The notes: generated by a model not told the origin, from the letters alone. Positions 19,827 to 30,160 are shown, counted from the stretch's first letter. The stretch is DNA of 64,000 bases from Nostoc indistinguendum CM1-VF10 (GCA_019359215.1 JAHHHS010000009.1:80206-144205), one strand, 5' to 3'. Numbers and translations are program-made.

Positions 19827-21989
19827 TTAAAGACCACCAACAACACCACCGTCATTTCGGGTAATCACTACCACTGATGAACGTGGGCGACCTGATGGGC
19901 CATACCCTTGACTGTGAGGCCAATTGCTAGCGATCGTGGGATTCGAGGCATCCCCGCGATCGCCTGGGTGCTGGATGTTGATAAACATTGCTTTGCCATC
20001 GGGTGTGCTGGTAATACCAGTTACCTCACAATCCGTAGGGCTGGTTAAGAAGCGCCTAACTTGCTTAGTGTTGGGGTCAGCACACGACATGGTGTTGCTA
20101 CCGATGTTTACTAAATCACCGAGACCATCACCTGCGTGGTCGGTCTGAACCCAGAGGCGGCCGAAGTCGTCGAACCACAGACCATCTGGTGAACTTAAGT
20201 CGTCACCTTTAATGTTGCCCTGAAGATTTGGTTCGGGTCTAGTTTTGTCGCCAGCTTCAAAGAAAATATCCCATTTGAAGGTAGTTGCTGTAACACTGCG
20301 TCCATCTTCGCGCCAGCGAATGATGTGACCGTAACGGTTGTCAGGACGTGGGTTGGGAGGATTCACGGGAGGACGCGCACCGCCTGCTGCTGTTGTGCCG
20401 TCTGGCTGATTAGAGGAAACTGGAGTTGTGCCCCGACGATTATTGTTGGTCAGTGTGCAGTAGACTTCAATCTCTTTATATCCGCCGATGCGAGGACGTA
20501 CAGCTACCCACTCTGGGCGATCCATCATGGTTGCGCCGACGCGATCGCCAGCTTGTCTTGTCTTGACAAGCACCTCAGCTTGACTTCTGAAACCATTTTC
20601 TGGTGTCAAACCACGCTGACCGTAGACCAAAGGAATCCACTCACCAGTACCGTTGTCATTGAATTTGGCAACGTACAAAACACCGTTGTCGAGCAAATCG
20701 CGGTTGGCTGCACGATTTCTGGGATTGAAAGGTTGGGCACAAACGAACTTGTAGATATACTCGTTACGCTCGTCGTCACCCTGATAGAAAGCAACACGGT
20801 TATTGTCATCAACAACAACCTGAGCGCTCTCATGCTTGAACCGACCAAGGGCAGTGCGCTTGACTGGTTTGCTTTGCGGATCATAGGGATCAATCTCAAC
20901 CACCCAGCCGAATAAATGGGGTTCAAGTGGGTTGGTGCTGGCATTGAAGCGTGGATCAACCTCCGGCCAGCGATAGCTAGATGATGTTGAAACGCCGTAC
21001 CGATTTTGTCCTGCCAGGATATCGGACTTTTCGATGCCTGGAATTGCAACTACATCTCGTGTAGGGTTAGCAAAGTAGCCGTTCCAGTTCTCTTCGCAGG
21101 TCAAGTAAGTACCCCAAGGAGTGTAGCCATTGGCGCAGTTGTTGAGCGTACCATAAGCGGTATAGCCGTCGTTCAATGTCCCGGTGTCAACAGAGCCAGT
21201 TGGCGTAATGTTAAACTTTTTCGATTTTAACAGTGCATTGCCAGCCGCAGGCCCCGATACTCGCATCTCAGTGTTGCCGGTAATGCGGCGACCATAAGAC
21301 GAATTGCGATTGAAACTCCACTCATTGCCCTTCTTGGAAATTTCTACAACAGACACGCCATGAGCAGCCTGAGATTTACGTACTTTGGCAATTGTGACTA
21401 CATCCAGACCATCAGGATGCAAAATTGATTCCTGGGTATATTCATGGTTCACGCACAGCAGACCAGTATTGATGGGCTTATTTACAAAGCCTCTAAGTGA
21501 TCTTGTTTGTGAACTTACTGTCCGACCAACGACATTCCCTGGCTGTAAAGGGAAGTAGTACATACCGTCATTGTGCATACCAAACTGCTTTTCTTGAGCA
21601 GCAGCATCCTGAGAGACATCTGGTAGCCAAGTTGGGCCACCAGGTGCGATCGGATCTCCCCAAGCAATCAGTACTTTGGCTGTATAACCTTCAGGAACAC
21701 TGACAAGATCCTTTTCCAGCAGTCCTGTAGCTGGGTTGAGTAGATTTGGTGGGATGCTCTTAAAGCCTATGCCAGCAAATCCCGTTCCCTTGGGAATCGG
21801 AGCTGCATCAACACTTTGAAGAAAGCCTCCGATGGAAACATCGCCCAGAACAGTTAGCACCGACGTACCCACAGCCGTCATGATGAACCGCCGCCGACTG
21901 AGACTAACGCGGTCAATCACATCACGAATTGACTCGTTACCAGATGGATTGAGGGTCAAATTGTTTTTAGGGTGAAAGCGTCCTTTCAT
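19827..21989 (-). CDS. PhoX family phosphatase (DUF839) with Tat signal
   Basis: SRRRFIMTAVGTSVL Tat motif; NHEYTQESILHPDG...GTYLTCEENWNGYF...SSPDGLWFDDFGRLWVQTDHAGDG. Confidence 0.94.
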   Translation of the reverse strand: MKGRFHPKNNLTLNPSGNESIRDVIDRVSLSRRRFIMTAVGTSVLTVLGDVSIGGFLQSVDAAPIPKGTGFAGIGFKSIPPNLLNPATGLLEKDLVSVPEGYTAKVLIAWGDPIAPGGPTWLPDVSQDAAAQEKQFGMHNDGMYYFPLQPGNVVGRTVSSQTRSLRGFVNKPINTGLLCVNHEYTQESILHPDGLDVVTIAKVRKSQAAHGVSVVEISKKGNEWSFNRNSSYGRRITGNTEMRVSGPAAGNALLKSKKFNITPTGSVDTGTLNDGYTAYGTLNNCANGYTPWGTYLTCEENWNGYFANPTRDVVAIPGIEKSDILAGQNRYGVSTSSSYRWPEVDPRFNASTNPLEPHLFGWVVEIDPYDPQSKPVKRTALGRFKHESAQVVVDDNNRVAFYQGDDERNEYIYKFVCAQPFNPRNRAANRDLLDNGVLYVAKFNDNGTGEWIPLVYGQRGLTPENGFRSQAEVLVKTRQAGDRVGATMMDRPEWVAVRPRIGGYKEIEVYCTLTNNNRRGTTPVSSNQPDGTTAAGGARPPVNPPNPRPDNRYGHIIRWREDGRSVTATTFKWDIFFEAGDKTRPEPNLQGNIKGDDLSSPDGLWFDDFGRLWVQTDHAGDGLGDLVNIGSNTMSCADPNTKQVRRFLTSPTDCEVTGITSTPDGKAMFINIQHPGDRGDASNPTIASNWPHSQGYGPSGRPRSSVVVITRNDGGVVGGL

Positions 21990-22485
21990 TCTTTGTTCTC
22001 CATTTAAGGCTTATGAGGTTGCTAGTCAGCTCATCTCTCAATGAACATGAGTAATTCAGTAAAGATAAACTCTAAATATTTACAGAAATTACTTAGATAT
22101 TTATTGGAATTTGATGCATCTTTCACAGCTAATAAATAGCAGTGAATAACAGATTAAGGCTGGTTGATGCTGCTTACGCAAAGAAGATTTATGAAGTTTC
22201 TATTAATTTATGTACTAAGTGTTAACATCAGGTTATATATTGATTAATTTGAATTTATCAGTTGTTATTTTTTACGTAAAGATAAGCTTTCAAAGCACAA
22301 ATACTTATAAGTTTCAAAGCAAAATAATATTTAACAGATATGCAAAAATTTAGATTTTCAGCTTTTAAACTTGGTAAATTTATATAGCTGTTTTTAAATG
22401 TCTAGCAAATATTGCATCATCAGCAGATTGACTACTTCCGCCGCTAGAACCAGATAAGGAACAGTGTCAGCGTCGCATCTGTCCT

Positions 22486-23460
22486 ATGCTGAAGATGGAT
22501 AGTGTTGTGGGTGAGACTGTGTTTTTCAGCGTTGTGATACCGACTTATAATCGCCAACCGATTTTAGAAAAGTGCCTCCGCGCCTTGGAGGTGCAAGAGT
22601 TGAGTAAGTCAAGTTCGGTTACTAGTTACGAAATTGTCTTAGTGGATGATGGTTCTACTGATGGCACATTGGAGTGGTTAGCAGGACACAAAGAAGATTT
22701 TCCCCATGTGCGCTGGTTTCAACAAGATCATGCTGGCCCAGCTGCGGCTCGGAATCTGGGGGTAGAACGGGCGCTAGGAGACACAATTATCTTTATTGAT
22801 AGCGATTTAGTGGTGCTGGAGAATTTCTTGCAAGCTCACGCAGATGCGCTAGTGCAGGGAAAAGAGAAATTGGGGAGCGATCGCTTTTTCACTTACGGTG
22901 CAGTTATTAATACTTGTAATTTCAATAACCCAACTGCTGAACCCTACAAAGTCACAGATTTTTCAGCAGCTTTTTTTGCTACGGGAAATGTAGCAATCCC
23001 TAAACATTGGTTAAAGAAAGCCGGACTTTTTGATACTAGTTTTCAACTCTATGGTTGGGAAGATTTAGAATTGGGTGTGCGGCTCAAACAACTAGGTTTA
23101 AAACTGATTAAATGTCCAGAAGCCGTAGGATACCACTGGCATCCAGCATTTAACTTAGAGCAAATTCCCCGATTGATTGACCAAGAAATTCAACGCGGAC
23201 GTATGGGAGTTTTGTTTTATCAAAAGCATCCAACATGGGAGGTGCGAATGATGATTCAAATGACTTGGTTGCATCGCTTACTTTGGGGTATTTTGTCACT
23301 CAATGGCTCACTTAATGAAAGGACAATGGCTCCATTGTTGCAATGGCTAATTAACTTAGGTAAACCTCAACTTGCTTTAGAAATTGCCCGAATTTTTCTT
23401 AACTGGTACAACGTGAAGGGTGTCTATGAAGCCTATGCTCAAATGCAACAAGCATTGTAA
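22486..23460 (+). CDS. Glycosyltransferase family 2
   Basis: FSVVIPTYNRQPILEKCLRALEVQ...VDDGSTDGTLEWL...HAGPAAARNLGV...FIDSDLVV. Confidence 0.93.
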   Translation: MLKMDSVVGETVFFSVVIPTYNRQPILEKCLRALEVQELSKSSSVTSYEIVLVDDGSTDGTLEWLAGHKEDFPHVRWFQQDHAGPAAARNLGVERALGDTIIFIDSDLVVLENFLQAHADALVQGKEKLGSDRFFTYGAVINTCNFNNPTAEPYKVTDFSAAFFATGNVAIPKHWLKKAGLFDTSFQLYGWEDLELGVRLKQLGLKLIKCPEAVGYHWHPAFNLEQIPRLIDQEIQRGRMGVLFYQKHPTWEVRMMIQMTWLHRLLWGILSLNGSLNERTMAPLLQWLINLGKPQLALEIARIFLNWYNVKGVYEAYAQMQQAL

Positions 23461-23733
23461 TTCAACATTGAGGTGTAGACATGATCCGATTTTAATGTGA
23501 CTTGAAATCAGCGATTTGTTCAACGCAACTGTACAACCTTGGCTACCTAAAAACAGCTTTGTTTTTTATAATTAGTATAATAAGCTACTTTTTTATCTAG
23601 AGGCGGAAAATCTTATGCATCAGGGCATTTAATAAATTTTAACCCTAAATCTAGAAAATAATCCGAAATACTTCGATTTGCATTTGAATTTTAATTATGT
23701 TATTGCCCCATAGATAACTGAGATGCGCCTCCT

Positions 23734-24155
23734 ATGCCAAAGTACAGCGTTAGCGAAGTTTTAGAGATTATCAAAAATTTCACAGCCTCAGAAAAGTTGG
23801 AATTGCAACAGTCTTTACCTAACGTTTTAGATACTATATCTACTGCTGCGAAACCTGTAAAATCCCATTCTCAGAATATTGAAAGGATCAACATTGGTCA
23901 TGGGAACTCCGATATTGGATTTAATCAGCTTCAGGCAGATCGGGGAAGCAGCGTCAATCAAAACAAAACTGAAGCTACTTTCTTGATTCTAATAACTGGT
24001 CTGAAAATGTTCGTTTTGACATTCAAGATTTCCAACAAACTGTGGAACTTCAAAAATCACGCCCATCTGAACCGACTCCACAACCAATTATAGAACCAAC
24101 TATAGAACCAACCCCACAATCAACCCCTATTATTTATTTATTAGCTGAATTCTAA
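23734..24155 (+). pseudogene. Hypothetical protein with internal frameshift near 23970-23985
   Basis: Frame 1 MPKYSVSEVLEIIKNFTASEKLELQQSLP...; second frame from about 23985 reads DSNNWSENVRFDIQDFQQTVELQKSRPSEPTPQPIIEPTIEPTPQSTPIIYLLAEF*. Confidence 0.65.
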
Positions 24156-24246
24156 GTTATTTCATACAGACTCAGTCGTAAATACTGTTTCTCCCAACAA
24201 TCTAAAAATTACAACCTTAATTATTAAATTAAAATCACATTGTCGT

Positions 24247-25359
24247 ATGATGAAATTTAATCGATTCTGGAAGCAACTACATCATTTTATCCGACCAACT
24301 ACTAGATTTTTGGTGCTCATAACTTTTAGCTGCACTCTAGTTGTGACATTTTTTTTAGCATCTTCAACAGCACAATTCTCCGCAGAACTGGAATCTTCTG
24401 CTGATATAGGATGGGAGTTTGCAGGAAGTCGAGAACTTAACAAAGCATCCATTCAAGAAATTGAGTACGATGGTGAATGCCCAGGTAAAGACTCAGGCTC
24501 AATAAAAGCTTGGTTTACTTCTAGTAAAACTCCTCCAGCTCCTAAAAGACGTGTAGTTGTTAAAAATGTAACTAGAGGTTTGGAAAGCGATCCATATCCG
24601 TACACAGATAGAGAATACCAAAAGGGAAAATCTTCTGAAGGCACTCAAGTAGCTTTTGGAACAAAACATCGTGGTAGTAATTTCGCTGTTATGGAGGGTG
24701 AAAATGAATTTCAGTACGAGATTAAAGAGAATAAGAAAGTGATTGATTATGGCTCATTTACAGCTGTAATTGATAAAGAACTTGATGTTAGACGCAGAGA
24801 TGCTACAGTAACTAAAAATTCTGTTTGTTTTAACTCGGCTGTTGCTCTCAATGTGTGCGCTGATATCCGAACTAAAACTGCATACACTTGTCCAAACAAC
24901 AAGATTCTTCGCTCAATTTTTGAGCCAAATAATCCTGAGATTTCTACAATTATCTCTAATCAAATGTTTGGTGAGATGGTATATGTCCTAAATGGAAATA
25001 TACATACATTACGCCCAGGAGAAGAAAAAATATATACCTGACTTTTCACGGTATGTGGAAAAGGTCATTTTGAGGGTTTGCGAAGTCCTGATTTTTCCGT
25101 TAGCTATTTTCATTAACTAAAAGCTATTGAGAATTAGCCTGTGGAAAAAGCCACGCTTTTTCGAGGCTTGAGGACTTACCGTGAAAAGTCAGAAATATAT
25201 ACAGGTGAATATTTAAACATTCAGTTTAATTCAACTTGTAGAAGTGGTTGCAGCCCAACAACTCCATCCCAGCCATTGCAACCAGGTAAAAGATATCAAT
25301 TTAAATCCTCTGGTATATCTGGTAGCAAAATTATTCAATTAGTTGATTTCCCTAGATAG
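24247..25359 (+). pseudogene. Secreted/membrane-anchored hypothetical protein disrupted by a MITE
   Basis: Removing 25038-25202 (MITE plus one TSD) fuses ...LRPGEEKIYTGEYLNIQFNSTCRSGCSPTTPSQP... in one frame. Confidence 0.9.
25038..25192. mobile_element. 155-bp MITE, 16-bp perfect TIR, 10-bp TSD
   Basis: TIRs CTGACTTTTCACGGTA (25038-25053) / TACCGTGAAAAGTCAG (25177-25192); TSD AAATATATAC at 25028-25037 and 25193-25202. Confidence 0.93.
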
Positions 25360-25409
25360 AATCTAGCCAAATCCGGTTCGGATAAGATTATTTGCCTAGG
25401 GATAAGGAT

Positions 25410-25440
25410 TGTAGAGACGTTCTAATGCAACGTCTCTACA
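25410..25440. repeat. Interspersed palindrome TGTAGAGACGTT-ctaatgc-AACGTCTCTACA
   Basis: Perfect 12-bp arms. Confidence 0.85.
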
Positions 25441-25549
25441 CACAATAACATCCTAACTATTAAGGACTTCCAGTTAAAAAAACGTGAGTTCGACAAGTCT
25501 TATTTGACCTCTCCCTCCCTCCCAGCCTCCCTTTCCGTTTCGGAGAGGG

Positions 25550-26448
25550 CAGGGTGGTTTCATACGACCGTAGAAAAATCAAAATACTGATAAGGGTATT
25601 TAAGCATTTACGGTTGGAAAGAAAATGAATCTCATCGAACAGTTACAACAAGTTCCAGATTATCGGCATATAAAAGGGCGGAGGCATGAATTATGGTTGG
25701 TGCTTTTACTAACACTTCTAGGAGCGATGACGGGATATTGGGGTTATCGGCCACTTGAAGACTTTACAGTTACACATCGGCAAAAATTAATAGAACTGTT
25801 AAATCTGAAACCGACCAGCAAGTTTCCTTCCTACTCGACGTTTCGGCGTGTAATTAAAACACTTAACTTTAACCCATTAACGGATTTATTTAATACTTGG
25901 GCTGGGATGACAGTACCAGCCAATCCAGGTGAACGATTAGCAATTGATGGTAAAAGTATTCGTTGTACAGTCACAGATTATAACGATTCATACCAAAACT
26001 TTATCAGTATGGTTTCAGTTTATAGTCATCAACGTGGAATTGTACTCAGAACACAAACAATGTCTAATAAGCTAGAAAGTGAGATTACTGTTGTAGAAAA
26101 AATAGTCAGCGAGTTTTGTGGTTGATAGAGTTGGAATGCGAGATAATAAATCTTTTTGTGAGCGCCATTTTTATATATCAAGCCAGATTTTAGATGCTCA
26201 ACATTTATTAGCTGACACAATTGGGCATTGGGGAATCGAAAATCGGTTGCACTGGGTCAAAGATGTTACATTCTCTGAGGATTTTCCACCTCGTCGTGGC
26301 GGCTATGCTCCTATTAATTGGGCTATTTTGCATACCTTTTTTATCACCATCGCTCGATTTTTTGGTTTCCGAACCATTCCCCAAGCTCAACGTGCCTTAT
26401 CAAATCAACTCGATAAAGTTTTTTCTCTGCTTGTATGAAACCACCCTG
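25550..26448 (+). mobile_element. ISAs1-family-like element, internally deleted
   Basis: 16-bp perfect TIR CAGGGTGGTTTCATAC at both ends; transposase fragments inside; 19-bp direct repeat CTTTCCGTTTCGGAGAGGG flanks (25531-25549, 26449-26467). Confidence 0.88.
25625..26438 (+). pseudogene. ISAs1-like transposase, central catalytic part deleted
   Basis: N-part ...LAIDGKSIR... (25625-26125) and C-part ...GHWGIENRLHWVKDVTFSED (26118-26438) in different frames, about 100 aa missing. Confidence 0.88.
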
Positions 26449-26609
26449 CTTTCCGTTTCGGAGAGGGAGGCTGGGAGGGAGAGGTTCATCGAACTCACGT
26501 TAAAAAAATATCCCATCCCTGCGGGACGCTTCGCGAACATAGGGGCGCAAGGCGTTGCGCCCCTACCAATATACAAATAATTTGGAATAATTTATTTTTT
26601 GCAAGTCCC

Positions 26610-29114
26610 TTAAGTCAAAATCGCCCCACCCATCAACCGTTCATACCGATACTTCAACTCTTCTTTCATCAAGTACCAACGCTCTAAAGTTGCATCCATC
26701 TCTATTATTTTCTCTGCTGCTTGCCGCGCTAAAAGTAAAACTTCTTCATCTTCAACCAAGCTAGCTAATGTAAAATCGGGCACTCCAGATTGACGAGTTC
26801 CTAATACTTGCCCTGGGCCACGAAAACGCATATCCATCTCTGAGATGAAAAAGCCATCCTGAGATTGTTCCAACACCTTCAACCGTTGTTGAGCATCAGG
26901 ACTTCTGGAACTGCTCATCAACAGACAATAAGACTGAGCCGCACCACGACCGACACGTCCACGTAATTGGTGCAATTGCGATAAGCCAAATCGCTCTGCA
27001 TTTTCGATGAGCATTACTGTAGCATTAGGTACGTCTACACCAACCTCAACAACGGTAGTAGAAACCAAAATTTGCGTTTGGTTATCACGAAATTTAGTAA
27101 TCGCTTCATCCTTATCGGCTGAACTCATGCGACCATGTAGCAGCCCTACTTGAAAGTCAGGAAAAACGCTTTCTTGTAACTTTTGATGCTCCTCAGTTGC
27201 CGATCGCAGATCCAGTTTTTCTGATTCTTCTACTAAAGGCAAAACCACGTAAACTTGTCTACCTTGGGCAATTTCTCGGCGGATGAGGTCGTAAGCATGG
27301 TTGCGTTGCTGACCCGATAGCACTGTCGTTTGAATTTTTTGTCGTCCTGGCGGTAACTCATCAATCTGGCTCACATCCAAATCCCCGTGTATCGTCAGTG
27401 CCAAAGTTCGGGGAATCGGGGTAGCTGTCATAGTTAACACATGGGGTTGCTCACCTTTTTGCTGCAAACGCGCCCGTTGTTCTACCCCAAAGCGATGCTG
27501 CTCATCAATCACCACTAATCCGAGTTGATGGAAGTTTACGGGGTCTTGAATTAAGGCATGGGTTCCCACTAACAGAGGTAATTCACCAGTTCCTAACTGA
27601 GAATGTATTTGTCTTCGTTTAGCAGTTTTTGTAGAACCTGTCAGTAATTCCACTGGTAAATGTAAGAGGTTAAACCAGCTAACTAACTTGCGATAATGCT
27701 GTTCTGCCAAAACTTCTGTGGGAGCCATCAGCGCCGCTTGATAGCCAGATTGAATTGCTGCGAGTATAGCTAGCACGGCGACAACTGTTTTACCAGAACC
27801 GACATCGCCTTGCACCAAACGATTCATTGGCACAGGTTTTTGCAAGTCGTTGAGGATATCGTTGAGGACTCTTTGCTGTGCGCCAGTGAGTTGAAAAGGC
27901 AGTATTTCGTGGAATTTCTCTACAAGTTGACCGCGTGGAACGAGGATGGCGCTGGTTTGAATCGCCCTTGCTTGCTGCTGACGTTGCAGTAACCCAAGTT
28001 GTAGATAGAAAAATTCATCAAAAACTAGGCGACGACGGGCAACTTGTAAGGCGGCGCTATCGCTGGGAAAATGGATATTAGCGATCGCATCTTTCAATTC
28101 CATCAAACCATACTTTTGTCGCAAACCACTTGGTAAAGGGTCTTTCAGGTTAGCCGCAGCAGGTAAAGCAGTTATTACCGCCTGTCGCACTGTATTCGCC
28201 ACCACGCCTTCAGTCAGTCCATAAATTGGCACCACCCGCCCAATATTCAGCGACTCGATCGTATCTCCTGGATTTGCCAAAACCTCTAGTTCTGGATTAT
28301 CCAGTGTCAAGCCGTATTTGCTTTCTTTTACCAACCCACACGCCGCTAAAATACTATCTACTGGATAACGACGTTTTAAACTTTCTTGCCAAGCGCGACT
28401 GCTAAAACGTGTGCCTGCGTAAAAACGACCAATTTTGATTTGACCACTGTTATCTTTTACAACCAGTTCCAAAATTGATAATTTCTGATTTTTAGGGCTG
28501 GTAAAGCAGTTGCAACGCTTCACTGTAGCCACTATTGTCACCGTTTCACCCGCCTGTAACTCGCGGATATTTACCTGACGCGCGTAATCAATGTGGTCAC
28601 GAGGATAGTAGAAAAGCAAGTCGCGGACGGTGTGTAAACCAAGCCGTGCCAAATTATCAGCTTTTTTGAAGCCTATTTCTGGTAAATCGCTAAGTTTTTG
28701 GTCAATGTTCGGTGCAAGCCTCCGACTCACCTCAGAAACGATTTTTGATTTTTGATTTTTGATTTTTGATTGATAAATTTTCCCCTGTTCTCCTGCTCCT
28801 CTGCTCCTCTGCTCCCTCTGCTCCCCCTGCTCCCCCTGCTCTCCCTGCTGTAGTTGGGAGAGATACCTACGAGTCTCTGCTACTAAATGTTGTCTTTCTT
28901 CCAGTGCCAGATGTGGATAACTAGCAAATTGCACCGCTAGTCCTTGCCAACGGCGGCGTTCAGTTTGGGGTAAGCCTGTTGGGAATTTGCCCAAAGTTAG
29001 GCTCAGAAATTCACTGAAGCGGTATTGTCTGCCCACTAAGTCTGTAAAGCCTCGTTCGGCTTCTATTGCCAAGGCTTTGTGCAATCTTATCCAATCTGGT
29101 TCTTCATTAGTCAT
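26610..29114 (-). CDS. recG: ATP-dependent DNA helicase RecG
   Basis: RLVQGDVGSGKTVVA, VIDEQHRFGVEQRARL, TMTATPIPRTLALTIHGDLD, LRGRVGRG. Confidence 0.97.
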   Translation of the reverse strand: MTNEEPDWIRLHKALAIEAERGFTDLVGRQYRFSEFLSLTLGKFPTGLPQTERRRWQGLAVQFASYPHLALEERQHLVAETRRYLSQLQQGEQGEQGEQREQRSRGAGEQGKIYQSKIKNQKSKIVSEVSRRLAPNIDQKLSDLPEIGFKKADNLARLGLHTVRDLLFYYPRDHIDYARQVNIRELQAGETVTIVATVKRCNCFTSPKNQKLSILELVVKDNSGQIKIGRFYAGTRFSSRAWQESLKRRYPVDSILAACGLVKESKYGLTLDNPELEVLANPGDTIESLNIGRVVPIYGLTEGVVANTVRQAVITALPAAANLKDPLPSGLRQKYGLMELKDAIANIHFPSDSAALQVARRRLVFDEFFYLQLGLLQRQQQARAIQTSAILVPRGQLVEKFHEILPFQLTGAQQRVLNDILNDLQKPVPMNRLVQGDVGSGKTVVAVLAILAAIQSGYQAALMAPTEVLAEQHYRKLVSWFNLLHLPVELLTGSTKTAKRRQIHSQLGTGELPLLVGTHALIQDPVNFHQLGLVVIDEQHRFGVEQRARLQQKGEQPHVLTMTATPIPRTLALTIHGDLDVSQIDELPPGRQKIQTTVLSGQQRNHAYDLIRREIAQGRQVYVVLPLVEESEKLDLRSATEEHQKLQESVFPDFQVGLLHGRMSSADKDEAITKFRDNQTQILVSTTVVEVGVDVPNATVMLIENAERFGLSQLHQLRGRVGRGAAQSYCLLMSSSRSPDAQQRLKVLEQSQDGFFISEMDMRFRGPGQVLGTRQSGVPDFTLASLVEDEEVLLLARQAAEKIIEMDATLERWYLMKEELKYRYERLMGGAILT
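28735..28855. repeat. STRR-like and (aaaaatc)n repeats inside the recG reading frame
   Basis: Encodes QQGEQGEQGEQREQRSRGAGEQGKIYQSKIKNQKSKI; same repeat type is intergenic elsewhere. Confidence 0.85.
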
Positions 29115-29184
29115 TGGTCAATAGACATAGGAGTGAGGAGTTAGGAATAAATAACTCATAACTCATAATTCATAACTCATAACT

Positions 29185-30042
29185 TTATTCAAACCAACTA
29201 GCACGCCATGCAGCTTCAGCTTCTGCGATCGCTTTTTCTCGATGTTTCTTTTGATACTCTCGTCCTAGCTTGTTTAGCTGAACTAAAATACTGCGGATTT
29301 GCCTGCGCTCAGAGGAGAGTGCCACATCAGCAAATTCAATTTCTCCTAGCCGCAGGTTAATAGCCATGATTTGCGTCAGCCCAGAATCTTCTGACTGCTG
29401 CTCATTTTCAATTTCAATTACTAAGTTTAATAAGTTTGGTGGCCCTGGCATAGCCTCGGCAGATGCTTCTGATGCCGCAGCCGCCGCAGCCGCTAAAATC
29501 GGTTCTGGTAATTTTTTGGGTAATACCCCAGATTTTTGTAATAAAAGATTAGCATCATGGGAAAGTTTTTTCAGTATCTCTTGCGTGACCTCTTCTAAGT
29601 TCTGCTGCCATTTTGCCAGTTCTATAGGATTAGAGGTGTCGGCGCTCAGAGGCTGAAAATTTGAGGTGTCGAGAAGTTCAGAAGATGTTACTTCCTTATT
29701 GCCCACCCTGCGGGAAGCTAAAGCTACATCTTCGTCATCTCCCTTATCTACTTCAGCTTCCTCACTTTTAATACAATTGAGCAATTGCTCTGCTGCAACT
29801 TGACCCAACTTGCGGACGGCTTGTTGCAATTGTTGGCGCTGAGTTAATGATAAATGCAGAAAGTTTTCGGGATACCCTTGGGTACAAAGGTGGTAACTTG
29901 CCAGAATCAACTGTTTTCGTACAGCTGATCCTAAGGTGTTTAGATAACTAGCATAAACCCTTTGTAGTTCTACTGTGATCGCCCGAATCGCTTCTTTTAG
30001 TGCTGCAATATCTCGTTCAATTCGCTCGATTGCTCTTGCCAT
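29185..30042 (-). CDS. Conserved hypothetical coiled-coil protein
   Basis: 285 aa. Confidence 0.7.
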   Translation of the reverse strand: MARAIERIERDIAALKEAIRAITVELQRVYASYLNTLGSAVRKQLILASYHLCTQGYPENFLHLSLTQRQQLQQAVRKLGQVAAEQLLNCIKSEEAEVDKGDDEDVALASRRVGNKEVTSSELLDTSNFQPLSADTSNPIELAKWQQNLEEVTQEILKKLSHDANLLLQKSGVLPKKLPEPILAAAAAAASEASAEAMPGPPNLLNLVIEIENEQQSEDSGLTQIMAINLRLGEIEFADVALSSERRQIRSILVQLNKLGREYQKKHREKAIAEAEAAWRASWFE

Positions 30043-30160
30043 ATCTTTTCATTCTTGTCCATGTGAACTATTACATAGTACAAATGTACAAATTTATTTT
30101 ATAATAACTTCCCAAAGGTCTTTAGATTTTAAATTAAATGCGATATTTCGTGTATCCACT

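Larger units (their letters stand above)
25481..26501. repeat. Palindromic interspersed repeat (AACGTGAGTTCGA...TCGAACTCACGTT plus CCTCCC-rich arms) split by an IS
   Basis: Outer and inner arms are complementary across the IS. Confidence 0.75.

Noticed and set aside
20325-21049. Long ORFs antisense or out of frame within the PhoX-like gene
   Set aside because: Overlap a confident 720-aa PhoX frame; Cys/Ile-rich shadow translation
25373-25385. tRNA-like ggttcg loop
   Set aside because: No acceptor stem or anticodon arm; no tRNA or rRNA genes recognised in the window
28735-28855. Assembly artefact in recG
   Set aside because: Frame is kept through the repeats and flanking RecG sequence is intact, so treated as a genuine insertion
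29366-29656. Plus-strand 96-aa ORF
   Set aside because: Antisense to the 285-aa hypothetical; no independent support
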